Shown piece by piece: positions 43,215-55,576 of a stretch of 58,540 nucleotides of DNA. The notes under the pieces were generated by a model. It was not told the DNA's origin and made no database searches. It worked only from the letters and a program-made list of their open reading frames with translations. Origin of the DNA: Sporisorium sorghi (taxonomy: Eukaryota > Basidiomycota > Ustilaginomycetes > Ustilaginales > Ustilaginaceae); assembly GCA_023212695.1 (NCBI GenBank), contig JALCCG010000131.1, positions 1 to 58,540 of the forward strand, given 5' to 3'. Numbering within the stretch: position 1 is the first letter of the stretch; each line of letters begins with the position of its first letter. The position numbers were made by a program, and so were the translations under genes.

Positions 43215-43616
43215 AGCTCTCTGCACCATTTTGAAAGAAGTCGATCCATTCACCACTCTATCTCTCCCTATGTAACAATACTCTCTCGATCTCATGTACA
43301 TGTACAACAAACATCCTCTCGAGACTCAATAGCCAAACGCTGACTTCGAGCAAATTGGTCAGATGTGTGATGTTGCGATGAGAAGGTGAGGTTGACCGGC
43401 GTCGTGTTGAGAGAATGTGCGTACGATGATATGCAGCAGCGTCAGATCACATTCTATGACTGCGGTGCATGACAGACACTTGCGGTGCAAAATCGATTTG
43501 AGAAATCCAAATCGAAAAAATCAAATTGGGATGCAGGGAGCTCAATCGCGTCTTGTTGCTGCTTGCTGTGTGTTGGCTTTTTTGGTTAGTTAGGCTGACG
43601 CGCAGCGGTGCTTGTG

Positions 43617-43620
<4 letters not shown>

Positions 43621-43653
<33 letters not shown>
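43621..43653. repeat. (CTG/TGC)n microsatellite
   Basis: Eleven perfect triplets. Confidence 0.9.
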
Positions 43654-43654
<1 letters not shown>

Positions 43655-43682
43655 TCGCAAGGACCCTTTTTTCTTCAAGGAT

Positions 43683-43710
43683 CTGACTGACTGACTGACT
43701 GACTGACTGA
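43683..43710. repeat. (CTGA)7 tetranucleotide repeat
   Basis: Seven perfect CTGA units, 30 bp after the CTG run. Confidence 0.9.
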
Positions 43711-44368
43711 CAGTTCTGACGCTGGTCAAAGCTTGACCGAAGGATTGTGTCAGTGAGACAGACAGGCTTTCGATAGCGCTGATCACTTTCTCTCGCTTCG
43801 ACTTTTCCTTTCACACCATCCCAACTCTACCACAACCCCTCCTCTCTGTTCCCATCTGGATCGTTCCTGCTGCTTCAGACACAAAGGATCAATCAAGCTC
43901 CTCTGATCCTTTTGTTTCGGCAGGACGCCAGTTCTTATCCACCTCGATCGTCTTCTTCGTTTCTCTCACTCTCGATCTTTACACATCTGCATCGGCGCAT
44001 CTGCAGAACTGGGCTTCGTCGTTCAGATCATTGGCTTTTCGTTCATCGATCGCTGTCGGCCTTGCAAGCTTCTCAAAACGTTCCAGGCAACAAGGCTTGA
44101 TCGACGCAACGCCCTTCGTGCTTCATCCCACCTCTTGCGCGCATTTCCGGCTTCATATTCCGCCTTGGAAGACCGCATCAGAACGCCCGATTCGACTCAA
44201 GCCGAAGTTCTCTCATCCTGGATCCTGCTTTTCAGCTGAACTTCTCGCTTCGATCTGACTCAAAACAAGGTGTCGCATAAGCTGCTCCACCTCACGATAA
44301 CTCCGGCACTCTCGTCTCACAGCTGAGCTCTGACGACGTCTTGCTCACACGCAGAAGCTTGATTCATC

Positions 44369-47300
44369 ATGTTTGTAAGTGCTCGCCAGCTTGCAGCTTC
44401 GACCGTCATCGTCGTTCGCTGCTCAGAGAAGATGCGCGGCAGCGTCGATATCGCCGCCCCTGCGAAGCATTCCCGTTCACACACGCTGACCTGTTCCCAT
44501 CGCCCTCCGTTTCCTCTTCTCACAGTGGAGATTCGGTTTTTCGTCGGTCTCGACGCTGGAAACCCTCCTCGACAAACCCAATGTCACGCTCGAAGATGTC
44601 CTCGACGAGGACGACGTGCTGCAAGAATGCAAGACCGTCAACCAAAAACTCATGAACTTTCTCCAACAACCACGCATTGTCAAAAGGTTGATGGAGCACG
44701 TCGTCGGCACCGCCACCGTCGGAGGCACGGGAGGCAAAGAATGGGAGGAAAAGGTCAAATTCAAGTATCCATACGTCGCCTCCGAGGTGCTCAGCTGCAG
44801 CGAAGTGTGGCCCATCATCGACACCATCTTTTCAGATCCCAACGAGTACCTCGTCCCCTTCTGGAATGCCGTCCTCACATCAAATCCATCGCCGTCGCAG
44901 GCACCTCTGCCCATGCACTCGCATCCTCTGTTTGCCGAAAACGCCGCCGCATCCTCCTCCTCCACCGGCTCCTCTGCTTCCACCTCACCCTCGCCGCATC
45001 TCAGCGTTACCAACTATACCGACTTTTCCAACTCGGCCTCCGCCAATGCCGGCAGCTCGCGGTCCTCGTCCGACTCGGAGGCTGAGGGCGAAGGCAGATT
45101 GCGCGCCACCAGCGCTCTAGACAATGGACCGGGCCGCGGTGTGCTTGCCGGCTACTGGGCCAAGGTCAACGGTGCTTACCTCGAACGCAAGCCCATCGAG
45201 ATGCTCGAGTTTATCAAGGAGCAACCTCGCATCGTAGAACGCTTTGTGGCGCATCTCGAGACGCCTGCTGTCGTCGACCTGCTCTTCCGCATCATCCAGA
45301 TGGAGGAGACCATGCGCACTCCCGTCCAGACCACCGACATCATCGACTGGCTCTCGTCGCAAGACTTGATAGCTCGCACTGTCGACCTGCTCGCACCCAA
45401 CTACTCGGTCGACATCCACAACACGGTCTCCGAGCTGCTCAAGGCCATCATTGCCCTCTCTGCTCCTTCACCTGCTGCTCTCAACCAGGGTCAAGGTCCC
45501 GAGCTCGGTGGAGGTCTCGGCGACTCGCAAGAGAATGCAGCAGGCATCAACAACCGCCTCGTGCGCGAGCTCGCCAGCGAACCCATCGTCCGCAAGATGG
45601 TTGGCTACATGCTCGACTCGCAGCTTCCCCGACAATTGCATCGTCGCCTTACGGATGTGGCTGACGAGCAGCTCTCGCAACTCTCGGTCCAAGACCTTCG
45701 CAAACCCTCGCAGCGACGCGATGCCTCGCTGTCCACCCTCGACGAGAATGCCGTGTCTTCGTCCGCATTGGAAGACGATGACGACGACGAGTCCTTTGCA
45801 CGTCCTCTGAATCCTCGCGAGTTCCCTGCTTCCGAGTCTCGCTCGCCTGGACAGTTCGACCATCGAGGTTCGACAGCGACGGTCCGCCCTGATAATCTCT
45901 TTCCGCCTGTGGCAGCACCGACAGTCGCGATCACAGCCGAGACGTGCAGTTCGACGCTGGTGACGTGCATCGGTGTCTTCATCGAGCTCATCCGGAAGAA
46001 CAACAGCGATTACTTCGAGCAACACCTCCTTCGTACGCTGCACAATCATCTCGTCAAGAGGCAGAGCGAATTGACAGAAAAGCGGCTCAAGAAGAGAGAG
46101 GACGAGGAAGCTGCCAAAGCACAGATCGGATCGCAGCAGCAAGGTGGAGACGCTGCTGACGCGACGCAGCCCGAAAAGCAAGACGATGAAGAGTCGGCCC
46201 AAAAGGCGATGGATGATCTGGATGAGGAGGAGGAAGATGTGCAAGGTATGGAAGAGGCCATGGCCGAGATTGTCGACAAGATGGGCCTCGTGCATCTGGG
46301 ACCGATGCTTCGCGTTCTGTCGGAGCGCCTCTCTGACTTTCAGCAACTTGTCAACGAGCCGCGAGAGCGCGCTGTCACCGTTCCGACCTCGGTGGGTGAC
46401 GTGGCTCCGCTCACTTTCGAGAGGTATCGCATCACGGAGCTCTACGCCGAGTTGCTTCACTGCTCCAACATGGCTTTGCTCAACCGTGCACCTGGCGAAG
46501 GTCCTCAGTATTCTGCGGATGGCGTTTTGACGGGTGGCTTGGAAGGGCTTCAGACACTTGCTAGGACACTGCAGGGCGGTGACGGTCCCGAAGTAGGGGA
46601 TACTTCGGCTGGTGGTGATGCTGAAGCGGCGCCGCAGGAAGCCAGTGGGCAGGACGCAACACCCGAGAGCAGTGCGGCCGCTGCATCCGAAAAGGCGACC
46701 GAGACTGGCACTTCGACAGCGTCGCACATTTCAGCACACGGCCGCGACAAATCGAGCACGGGCGCCTCAACGGATTCGACGGATGAGGCGGACGATGAGG
46801 CTCTTCTCAACGAAGTCTCTCTCGGTGACAAGGCCGGTTCCACCAGCACCACCGAAGGCAGCAGCACTGTTGATGTGCAATCCGACGCTGAAAAGAAGAG
46901 TCCGTTCAGCGGAAGCCCCACGGTGACGACGAGCGACTCGCTCGGAGAGGACAAGGACGACGCTGCTTCCATCCGCTCTGCGCTCTCCGGGCTGTCTCTG
47001 GCTGAACTGACGGCACCGAAGCTCTCGGGCCCGCCCAGCCCGATCGACGAGGCGAAGGACTACGTGGTCGGTGACATGCTGAAAAGAAAGTTCCTCGAGT
47101 GCGGCATCCTCCCCTCGCTGCTCGATTTGTTCTTCGACTACCCATGGAACAACTTCCTGCACAACGTCGTGTACGACATCCTGCAGCAGTGCTTCAACGG
47201 CCGCATGGACGTCGGTCTCAACAGGAAGCTCACCGTCGCCGTCTTTGACCAGGGCCACCTCACCTCGCGCATCGTCGAAGGGCGCAAACGCAACGAGACG

Positions 47301-48461
47301 TCGGTCGCCGGACCGCGTCGCATCCGTCTGGGTTACATGGGCCACATGAACCTCATCGCCGAAGAGACGGTCAAGCTGCTGGAGCGCTACCCGCTCGAGA
47401 TCGCGCGTCCCGTCGAAGCGTTCACCGAGCGCGACGAGTGGCGCCAAGTGGTGTCAGAGACGCTCGAGGAGATTCGGGAGAAGGAAGGCGGTCCACTGGC
47501 ATTTAACCGCGGCCACGAGGGTATGTCGATGTCGTTCGGCTCGGATGCCGAGGACGACGGCGATGACGGTGGTATCGGTGGAGCGGGCAGCAGCTCGTTT
47601 GCTAGTTACTTGTCGTCTCAGATCGGCGGTGCTGCTGGGTCCGACGATGACGATAGCGATGACGAAGCGTCTTGGCTGTCGAGCGAGATGAAGCGCGGTG
47701 GGAAGGATGGGAGTGGTTTCGACGATGCGTTTGCGCCGAGGCACGGATCGAGTGGCGGGAGTGGCGAGCTGGGCGACGACGATGACGAGGACGATGACTG
47801 GGGGCCGTTTGCGGATCCTAGCGATGCTGATGTTGGTGGTGGCGGGGCTACGCAGAGTTTTGACTTTACGTTGTCTGCCGGTGGGGCGTCGAGCGCGAAT
47901 CCGTTTGCGGAGAACCTGACGCCTGCTGATTGGTCGGCGCAGTTTAGAAGGGAGTATCACGAGGAGGAGCGCACGGGTGGCGAGCAGGACGAAGAGGATT
48001 CGGACGACGAGGACGACGAGGCCGAAGGCGAGGATGAGGATGAAAGCAGCGCCGCCGCTCAGAGCAAGCCCGCCGAGGCTGCAGACGCGCAACAGCAAGG
48101 GTCAGCGCTCAGCTCGAGCCCTCTCTCACCAAAAGCCCTGGACGCCGCCTTGGCGGGTGCAGGCTCGGACGTCGTCAGCAAGGCACACGCGCGCCGCCCC
48201 TCGCTGGGCCACCTCGAGACCGCCGACCTCGCCAGCACAGACAGCGGCGCACCCGGCCGCCGTCGCGGCTCGCTCGGCAGTGCCGGGCCAGAGATCTCTG
48301 AGGTCACCGACGCAGAAGACCCGCTCGGCCCGGGCATCTCGACTACCGTGTCGCAGAATGACGAGGGCAAGCTGCAGCGCACGCTGGCGGACGGGACCAC
48401 AGTGGTGGTGCCGCTGGACGAGGTGGCGTTGGGCGCGGGCGAGGCCGGCGCGTCTGCGTGA
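44369..48461 (+). CDS. SAPS-family Sit4/PP6 phosphatase-associated protein, with a 6-bp first exon
   Basis: Exon 1 is only ATGTTT (44369-44374). A 151-bp intron (GTAAGT...CACAG) is followed by exon 2, 44526-48461, for 1313 residues. The splice creates MFWRFGF, matching the conserved start of animal PP6R proteins (MFW followed by Lys/Arg and Phe). LLDKPNVTLEDVLDEDD and VLQECKTVNQKL follow as expected. Helical SAPS blocks lie at about 210-420 (LERKPIEMLEFIKEQPRIV) and 840-990 (DYVVGDMLKRKFLECGILP). Linkers and the C-terminal 300 residues are acidic and disordered. SAPS proteins bind the catalytic subunit Sit4/PP6 and steer it in G1 progression, TOR and stress signalling. The tiny exon would be missed by most predictors. 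Confidence 0.9.
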
Positions 48462-48815
48462 GTGAGAGGGACAGTTCAAAAAGAAAAGTGTATCCGTGTG
48501 GATGCTCGAATAGTGCTAATGTATCTTTATAGACGTTCTGGCGTTGAGTTGGTGTGAAGTGTGGGTGGATTGACGGCTGATTGAGAGGTGTGAAGAGCGA
48601 TGTCGGACCAGCTTTGGCGACGAAAGTGCTCCGACCTCAATGCTCTCACTTGCTTCTCAACACGCACCGCAACACACAACCCTTCACACCACCACACACT
48701 CTATGCCACACTCCCCTCCTTGTTACAAAAGCCTTTCGATTATGTCGCCTGTTCACGCGCTGCCTACAGCCGCCCCCTCGCGCGCGGGTCCGAACGGAGC
48801 TGGACGAAAGCTGCT
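48462..48815. other. Convergent 3' region of SAPS and profilin genes
   Basis: About 350 bp between converging stop codons. No other feature is seen. Confidence 0.6.
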
Positions 48816-49773
48816 CTAGTATCCAACGCTAACCAGGTAATCGCCGAGACCCTCGGCGACCTTGTTCGCCTCGCCGGGGACGATAGGTGCGACGTAGACG
48901 CACACCAGCACGGCTTGGTTCGTCTTGACTGCTACCAGGCCGTCGCCCTGTCGAAGCGGTTACGGTTGCATCGGCCCGTTAAAGGAGCGCAAAGAGAGGT
49001 GTGTCAGAACGGCTTCCTTGCACAGTGCGAAGGAAAAGAGAACGGGGAGAGGAGGAGGAGGGGAAGAGGAGGGAGCTTGTAGGGGGCTTCTAGGGGAGGT
49101 TTCGAACTTACACCCTGCTTTCCGTAGATCGTCTTTGGCGTCACGCCGAGCGTGAAGAACTTCTTGCCATTGGCACGGACTCCGCCAGCCTGCAAGCCGG
49201 AAGGGTCGTCGAATCCGGCGATTATCGCTTTTTGCTCCTCGGGCGAGACCTGTGCCGTGACAAGCCGGCCAGGAAGAGGCAGGTGGGTGATGGGGCGATC
49301 GGTCAGGTTCGAGGTTCGGGGTCAGCAGAATGGGGGAAGAGATGGGTGTCAGTTATGCGTTTGAAAGTGATGCGGTGGGGTGGCGGGTTACGGTGATGGT
49401 GATGTCGTGTATTGTGGTCCCGGATGATGAGGCGAGGATGCGATCGAGTGTGCTCTGCGATGTGCAGAGGAGCTAATGCAGCCGGCGCACCAGCCAGGAA
49501 TGCTCCGTTACGATAGAGCATTCGACACCATCGACCTCTTCACCACCGTCAACGCTATCCGCCATCCATCATCCATCATCCACCGTCCGCCACCCACCAC
49601 CCGCTTCCTGCTTCCCATTCACCGTCTTCGCCGCCGCCGCCGTCGCCGTCGCGCACACTCACGTTGAAATCAGCGCTAGTCGCCCAGACGCCGCCCTTGA
49701 GCCCGATGATGGCAGCCTGGCTGATCTTGCCCGTGCCGACGAGGTTGGTGTCTACGTATCCTTGCCAAGACAT
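48816..49773 (-). CDS. PFY1: Profilin, three exons
   Basis: Exons (minus) 49773-49663, 49249-49112 and 48947-48816 with introns of 412 and 164 bp, both GT...AG, give 126 residues, the normal profilin length. The product begins MSWQGYVDTNLVGTG, typical of fungal profilins. Exon 2 carries FDDPSGLQAGGV and KKFFTLGVTPKTIYGK. Exon 3 ends in the amphipathic helix with GLGDYLVSVGY. Profilin binds actin monomers and poly-Pro stretches of formins to promote filament assembly at growth sites. The first intron is long for this window. The gene is divergent from TPI. Confidence 0.95.
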
Positions 49774-50316
49774 TTTGTGAGATGTGTTGAGTCCGAGTGA
49801 CTGGATGGTTGGTGAGAGGATAAAAAGTGTTGGTTTCGGATAGGCTGACGAGGTGTAGTTGATCAGGAGTGCGTGCGTTTCGGGTCACGCTTTCAGAGAA
49901 GGCGTCAGCGCTAAGAGTGTGCTCCCGGACGAAAAAAACTGAGCTGGTCTGAGCGCGCACACACGCTGCAGACACTGAAGAGGGGCGGAAAGGGAAACGG
50001 AGAGGCTGTGTCAACGCGCGACAAAGTGGAGGAAGAAAGCGCTAGCTCGACGCAGTATCGAAGCCGTACGCTGAAACTGTTCCGTGTACGCGACGATTCA
50101 AAAAGATTCAACCGGGATCTTTCCGAGCGTTTATCGACTTTGATCTGGAGTTGATCGGAAGCACTTGGAAGGTGCCAGTCGCTCAACGTCAAGAGAGGAG
50201 AGAGAGCTTTGACCATTCTTTTGACTCTTCACATGTTGCGTTCCTCCACCATCCTACTCTTTCGATCCACAACAAACCTTCTTCTCACTCGACCCACCCC
50301 CTTCGGCAAAGACAAA
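49774..50316. promoter_or_regulatory. Divergent promoter region, profilin / triosephosphate isomerase
   Basis: 543 bp between the start codons of two genes expected to be strongly expressed. The TPI side is pyrimidine-rich just before the ATG (CACCCCCTTCGGC near 50295-50307). Shared control is inferred from position. Confidence 0.55.
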
Positions 50317-51143
<827 letters not shown>

Positions 51144-51146
<3 letters not shown>

Positions 51147-51173
51147 CTAGCAGGCCAGTCGGCTAAGATTTGA
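51144..51173 (+). promoter_or_regulatory. TGA CTA readthrough signal and cryptic PTS1 extension of TPI
   Basis: TGA at 51144-51146 is followed by CTA, then codons for LAGQSAKI and a TGA at 51171-51173. AKI fits the relaxed peroxisomal PTS1 pattern of small residue, basic residue, then L/M/I. The combination of TGA CTA with a short PTS1-bearing extension is the arrangement described for dual-targeted glycolytic enzymes in fungi. Confidence 0.75.
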
Positions 51174-51601
51174 ATGCAGCGGCTTGACGTGTGCCGGATG
51201 CTGCGTTCAGATCTTGCATTGTACAACCCCCCGGCTGACCCTTTTGTAAACACACACATGCTTCGAGTGAAGATGTCTCGCTCGAGAGAAAAGAGAAATG
51301 TAGACGTGCGCTCTGTTCGATGAGCCTGTTGAAGAGAGATTTCGGTGTGTGTCGTTGTGTCATGCGGAACGGGCTGGCGACTTCCGAGCACACACAAAGC
51401 AGTTCACCAAGCTCATTCGCACTCTGCGCCTCCCGAGCATCACAGCTCGACTCGGCAAAGCTTGAATCAATCACACGTCTCACTCTAATCACACATCTGC
51501 ATCGCACTTGTTCGACTGGCTTTGGATTTCCAAGTGCACATCTATCCGAGGCAATGGCTTTCGACAAACGAATCACGGCGAGCGCGAAAGGATTTACCAC
51601 C
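51174..51601. other. Convergent 3' region of TPI and thiolase genes
   Basis: About 430 bp between the end of the TPI readthrough extension and the thiolase stop. No gene is seen. Confidence 0.6.
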
Positions 51602-52789
51602 TTACACCCGCTCAATAACAATCGCAATACCCTGCCCGCCACCGATGCAAGCCGCGCCGAGCGCGTACTTCTTGTCCAACCTGATCAAGTTGTGCGTGAG
51701 GTTGGCCATGATCCTCGCGCCGCTCGCACCCAGCGGGTGGCCCAAGGCGATGGCGCCACCGAAAACGTTCGTCTTGTCACTAGGCAGCTCGAGCTCCTTC
51801 TGCACGGACAGGAACTGTGCGGCGAACGCCTCGTTGACCTCGATCAAATCCATGTCGGACACCTTCAAGCCGGCGCGGCCCAGGGCCAGCTTAGCCGCCT
51901 CGACGGGTCCGATACCCATGATGCTGGGCTCGCATGCGGTGACGCCGTACGCCACGATGCGCGCGAGCGGCTTGAGGCCGAACTTCTTGACTGCTTCTTC
52001 GGAAGCGACGACGTTGGCGGCGGCGCCGTCGCAGATGCCGCTGGCGTTGCCGGCGGAGACGGCGCCGTCCTTCTTGAAGACGCTGGGGAGCTTGGCGAGG
52101 CTCTCGACGGTGGTCTTGGCGCGCGGGTGCTCATCCACCTCCAAGGTCTCGGTCGCCTTTTTAGACTTGATCTCGACGGGGACGATTTCGTCCTTGAACG
52201 CACCGTCGGCCAGCGCCTTCTGGTATCGCTGCTGCGTCTGCAGCGCATACTCGTCGCACTGCTGCCTCGTGATCCCGTACTTGGCCGCAAGGTTCTCCGC
52301 GGTAATCCCCATCGGGGTCGGCGTAGGCACCTGGTCCGTCAGCGCCGCCGCCAGCGAATCCACCAGCTTCAAATCCACCCCATACCGCGTATTTCCAAAC
52401 CTCACCCCCGAAAGCGTATACGGCGCCTGCGACATGCTCTCCGTACCTCCCGTCAGCACCACGTCCGAATCACCAACGCGGATCTCGTGCACCGCATTGA
52501 TGATGCTCTGGAAACCCGATCCGCACAGTCGGTTCACCGTCAGCGCGGGGACGGTGACGGGCAGGCCGGCGTGGTGACCCACGTGACGCGCGAGGTAGGC
52601 CGCCGTGTTGTCGCTGGCGTGCACATTGCCAAAGATGGTCGCATCCACTTTGGTGGACGACGGCAGCTCGGCAAGGGCCGCTTTGGAAGCGAGTCCGCCG
52701 AGCTGCGAAGCGGTGAAGCCGGCGAGCTTGCCTCCGAACGCTCCGAAGGGAGTGCGCTTGGCAGCTACGATGAATGCTTGGCTGGCCAT
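51602..52789 (-). CDS. Acetyl-CoA acyltransferase / 3-ketoacyl-CoA thiolase (ACAA2-like)
   Basis: 395 residues from the ATG at 52789 (AAA before it, G after). Thiolase catalytic residues: acylated Cys C89 in NRLCGSGFQS, H351 in GGAIALGHPLG and C381 in ACIGGGQG. It is closest in pattern to animal mitochondrial ACAA2 (same VAAKRTPFGAFGG start and GTESMSQAPY block), which cleaves medium-chain 3-ketoacyl-CoA and can also condense acetyl-CoA. The C-terminus (IERV) is not a PTS1, and the N-terminus is short without a strong presequence or PTS2. ACAA2 also uses an uncleaved N-terminus. Cellular location is therefore open, and beta-oxidation versus acetoacetyl-CoA synthesis cannot be decided here. 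Confidence 0.93.
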   Translation of the reverse strand: MASQAFIVAAKRTPFGAFGGKLAGFTASQLGGLASKAALAELPSSTKVDATIFGNVHASDNTAAYLARHVGHHAGLPVTVPALTVNRLCGSGFQSIINAVHEIRVGDSDVVLTGGTESMSQAPYTLSGVRFGNTRYGVDLKLVDSLAAALTDQVPTPTPMGITAENLAAKYGITRQQCDEYALQTQQRYQKALADGAFKDEIVPVEIKSKKATETLEVDEHPRAKTTVESLAKLPSVFKKDGAVSAGNASGICDGAAANVVASEEAVKKFGLKPLARIVAYGVTACEPSIMGIGPVEAAKLALGRAGLKVSDMDLIEVNEAFAAQFLSVQKELELPSDKTNVFGGAIALGHPLGASGARIMANLTHNLIRLDKKYALGAACIGGGQGIAIVIERV

Positions 52790-53647
52790 TTTGAGGGTAG
52801 GTGTTGCGGAGATGTCGTTGAGATGTAGGGTCTTGACTAAGAAGTTGTTTGCTAGCTGGCAATAGAGGCTCCGTTGCAGGGGGGGGGTTGGGTTTATACG
52901 TAGGGTTGCCTCCTGAGTGACCAGGTGTAAGCGTTTGTAGGTGGTGGTAGAAAGGAGGCAAGAAGGAGGAGGGACTGAGCGCGAAGGAAAAGAAAGAAAA
53001 AAAAAAGTCCGGCTGAGCTCGGGCATTCACTTCAGTGACGGCCAGAACAGGGCGATCGCTGTTTGCGAAGCGCGAATAAGTTGAGCACACTTTCTTCCGA
53101 TTCGCTCTTCTCGCGGGTCCCGTTCTCCGCTTTCGAGCTGAGGGGAGAGTGTGGAGTTGGCGGGGCTCTGTGCTGGCAGGGCAGAGTAGAGTGTGTGAGT
53201 GCTGCTGCCGAGCCGCTGCTGCGATGCGATGCGCTGTGATGCCCCAGATTTCTCCGCTTGCTCCTGTTTCGTTCGGCAAACCGGTGTCGAGCCTGGACCG
53301 AGCCACTTTCACACAGCGTGAAAGGTGAACTGAAAAATTTGCCAAATAGACAATTTGTTCGGCCTAACATTTTTGATTTAAATCGACCACGTCCAACTCC
53401 GCATCGTCACGGCCTCCTCGTCGTCATCATCGCCACCATTGACTCACAAAAGAGCTTGGCACAACATCAACATGCCTGGGAGCCATATTGGATATGTCCT
53501 TGCAAGAGAACACCATCTAGAGTCAACGTCGTCTTCTCGTCTGTTCAAGCGCCGCACCTTGCGCTCGCTACTCTCCCATGTCCCACATCGCACCTCGGCG
53601 CCTCTTTGCCCAACCCAAGACACAACTTCACAGACACAATACACACG

Positions 53648-53708
<61 letters not shown>

Positions 53709-54166
53709 CCAAGCTGCATTTCGCAGCGGCCCTTGCGAGTATGATTAAAGACCAATGCGAACAATGCGATGCGATGCGAGTGATACAAACAAAAACGAAC
53801 GTGAACAAATGAAAGGCAAGCCGAGTGTGAACCCAGCCCGAAGCGAAAGAAAAGGAGAGTGATGCAGGTGCGGCGCTGATCGCGAGTGTGAAGCGAGCGC
53901 AAACGCTAAAAAAGACTAAACGAGAATGTGACTTTGGGTGACGAGCGCAGAGCAGCCATGTGAGGAGACCCTTCGAGTATGTGTGGTGTTGGTACAGATG
54001 CTGCCGTGGGGGGCTGCCGATTTTCAGAAAGGGAAACGAGTCAGGAAAGGAAAAGAGAGCCAAGCGCACTGCTTGCGTTCGGCGGTGTCAAACTGCCAAC
54101 CACAAGCAACACGTGGCGATGCTGTGAAGGGAACGGAGACCAGAAATGCGAGCGCGCGACGCAAGA
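52790..54166. other. Intergenic region upstream of the thiolase gene
   Basis: About 1.4 kb with a G9 run at about 52879-52887, short A runs near 52999-53006 and a long (GA)n repeat at 53653-53705. No additional gene supported. The part next to 54167 is the 3' side of the bZIP gene. Confidence 0.65.
53653..53705. repeat. (AG)n microsatellite, about 26 units
   Basis: The longest perfect dinucleotide repeat in the window. Confidence 0.9.
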
Positions 54167-55576
54167 TCACGTCGCGCGCGTCTCGAGCTTGAGGCTACCC
54201 GAGAACCCACGACGAGAGGCGAGCGACTTTTTGTTATCAAACGCCATACCCGTCTCGAGACGCTGGCTGTCGGCGAACGATCGCGAAGAGCTGTGATCCA
54301 TGTCGGGCGCCATGCCCGCCGACGGCGTCGTACCCACGTTGATCCACGGCGAGATGGACCATCCGTCTCCACCACTACCGCTGCCCGGCATAGCGTTCGT
54401 GAGACCAAGCGCACCCGGCGTGAGCCCAAGAGGCTTTGAGATGCTCGACAAGTCAGGGTTGCGCAAGTCCGGAAGCGCCAGCTGGCCAGAGATGTCGTTG
54501 TTCGACGCCATCCACGAGGTAGCATGGTCAAAGTGGGTCTTCTGCGTAGGGTGGGCGTCGGCGTTGGCCCGAGGCAGAGAGTGGATGCTCTCGAGGCAGC
54601 TTGCCATCACGTCGTCCGACGTTGTGGGCAAGGGTGCCACTTCGGCCTTGGCATCGCCAGCAGACGAGGTCGCCATCGGCGCCATGGTCCTCGAAGGGAT
54701 GGGCGCAGAGTCTGCCGAAGGTGCCGGAGATGCGGAAACAGAAGCGCGAATCACCCTGCCAGAATCCGAGACCCGTCGGATCGTGGTGGCGGAGCCGCCC
54801 TCGACCTCAGAAGATTCGGGTGGCACGGTCAAGTCGGTCTGACCGCTGCCGTGACGCGAGAAGTTGGCGCGCAAGTCAAAGGGACTGATGATGGAGCTGC
54901 CGCGTCGTTGCGACACTGGCGAGATGGAGCTGGTGCGGCTGGCATCGTCCGAGCGAGGCATGGCGACGTCCTCGATGAGCTCGTGCTGGGGCAGCGCCAT
55001 TCCGCCGGCAAGAGACGGAGCACCGGTAAGCGGAGATGCCGTCGAGAAGGGAAGGCGGTGAGTGGCGCCAGGAGCAATGGTAGCTCCAAATGGCGCGTGG
55101 ACGGCGGGCATGGGCTGCTGAGACGAGGTAGCCCACGGAGCAGCCACGTTGTGGGCGAAGGCGAGGTGGGGCATCATGGTAGCTGTGACGCTCTGCGAAC
55201 GGTTACGGTGGCGGTTGAGAGGGGCAAAGTGGTCGACGCCGAGGTCGATGGAGGCGCGTTGGGGCAGCGGATGCGAGGACTGCGTCGAAGGTACGGCCTG
55301 GTGGATCATCGAGATTTGTTCGGCGAGCGTCTGGTTCTCGGCGCGCATGCGAGCGAGAGCCTCTCTGAGAAAGTGCGACTCTTCCTCTTGGCTCTGGGAT
55401 CGACGATGCAGTTCGGCGAGTTGTGCCTCGAGCTGCATCGTGTACTCTTCCTTGCGTTCGCGAAGACGCCGTTGGGCATTGCGGTTCTGCTCCTTGCGAC
55501 GCGCAATCTGACGAAGGCGCTCGGCATCGTGCATGTCGTCGTTGGTTTTGGTGGGTGGTCGCATGATCAATGGCAT
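54167..55576 (-). CDS. bZIP transcription factor, fungal AP-1/Yap-like basic region
   Basis: 469 residues from the ATG at 55576. The ATG at 55564 has a better context (A at -3). The upstream open frame has no ATG. The basic region at residues about 26-44 (RRKEQNRNAQRRLRERKEE) has the fungal bZIP core NRxAQRxxRERK and is followed by a heptad zipper to about residue 90. The rest is Ser/Pro/Ala-rich and disordered. No Yap1-type cysteine-rich redox domains are visible, so it is closer to the short-basic-region Yap-like group (ZipA/RsmA type) than to a Yap1 orthologue. Targets are unknown. A region of about 3 kb lies upstream before the contig end. Confidence 0.88.
   Translation of the reverse strand: MPLIMRPPTKTNDDMHDAERLRQIARRKEQNRNAQRRLRERKEEYTMQLEAQLAELHRRSQSQEEESHFLREALARMRAENQTLAEQISMIHQAVPSTQSSHPLPQRASIDLGVDHFAPLNRHRNRSQSVTATMMPHLAFAHNVAAPWATSSQQPMPAVHAPFGATIAPGATHRLPFSTASPLTGAPSLAGGMALPQHELIEDVAMPRSDDASRTSSISPVSQRRGSSIISPFDLRANFSRHGSGQTDLTVPPESSEVEGGSATTIRRVSDSGRVIRASVSASPAPSADSAPIPSRTMAPMATSSAGDAKAEVAPLPTTSDDVMASCLESIHSLPRANADAHPTQKTHFDHATSWMASNNDISGQLALPDLRNPDLSSISKPLGLTPGALGLTNAMPGSGSGGDGWSISPWINVGTTPSAGMAPDMDHSSSRSFADSQRLETGMAFDNKKSLASRRGFSGSLKLETRAT

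Larger units (their letters stand above)
43215..44368. other. Intergenic region upstream of the SAPS gene
   Basis: About 1.15 kb holding a (TGC)n run (43621-43653), a (CTGA)n run (43683-43710) and pyrimidine-rich sequence before the SAPS start. No gene is seen. Confidence 0.65.

Noticed and set aside
49095..49115. GGTTTCGAA-like tRNA B-box
   Set aside because: No partner A-box or cloverleaf around it. It lies at the donor end of a profilin intron. I found no convincing tRNA anywhere in the window.
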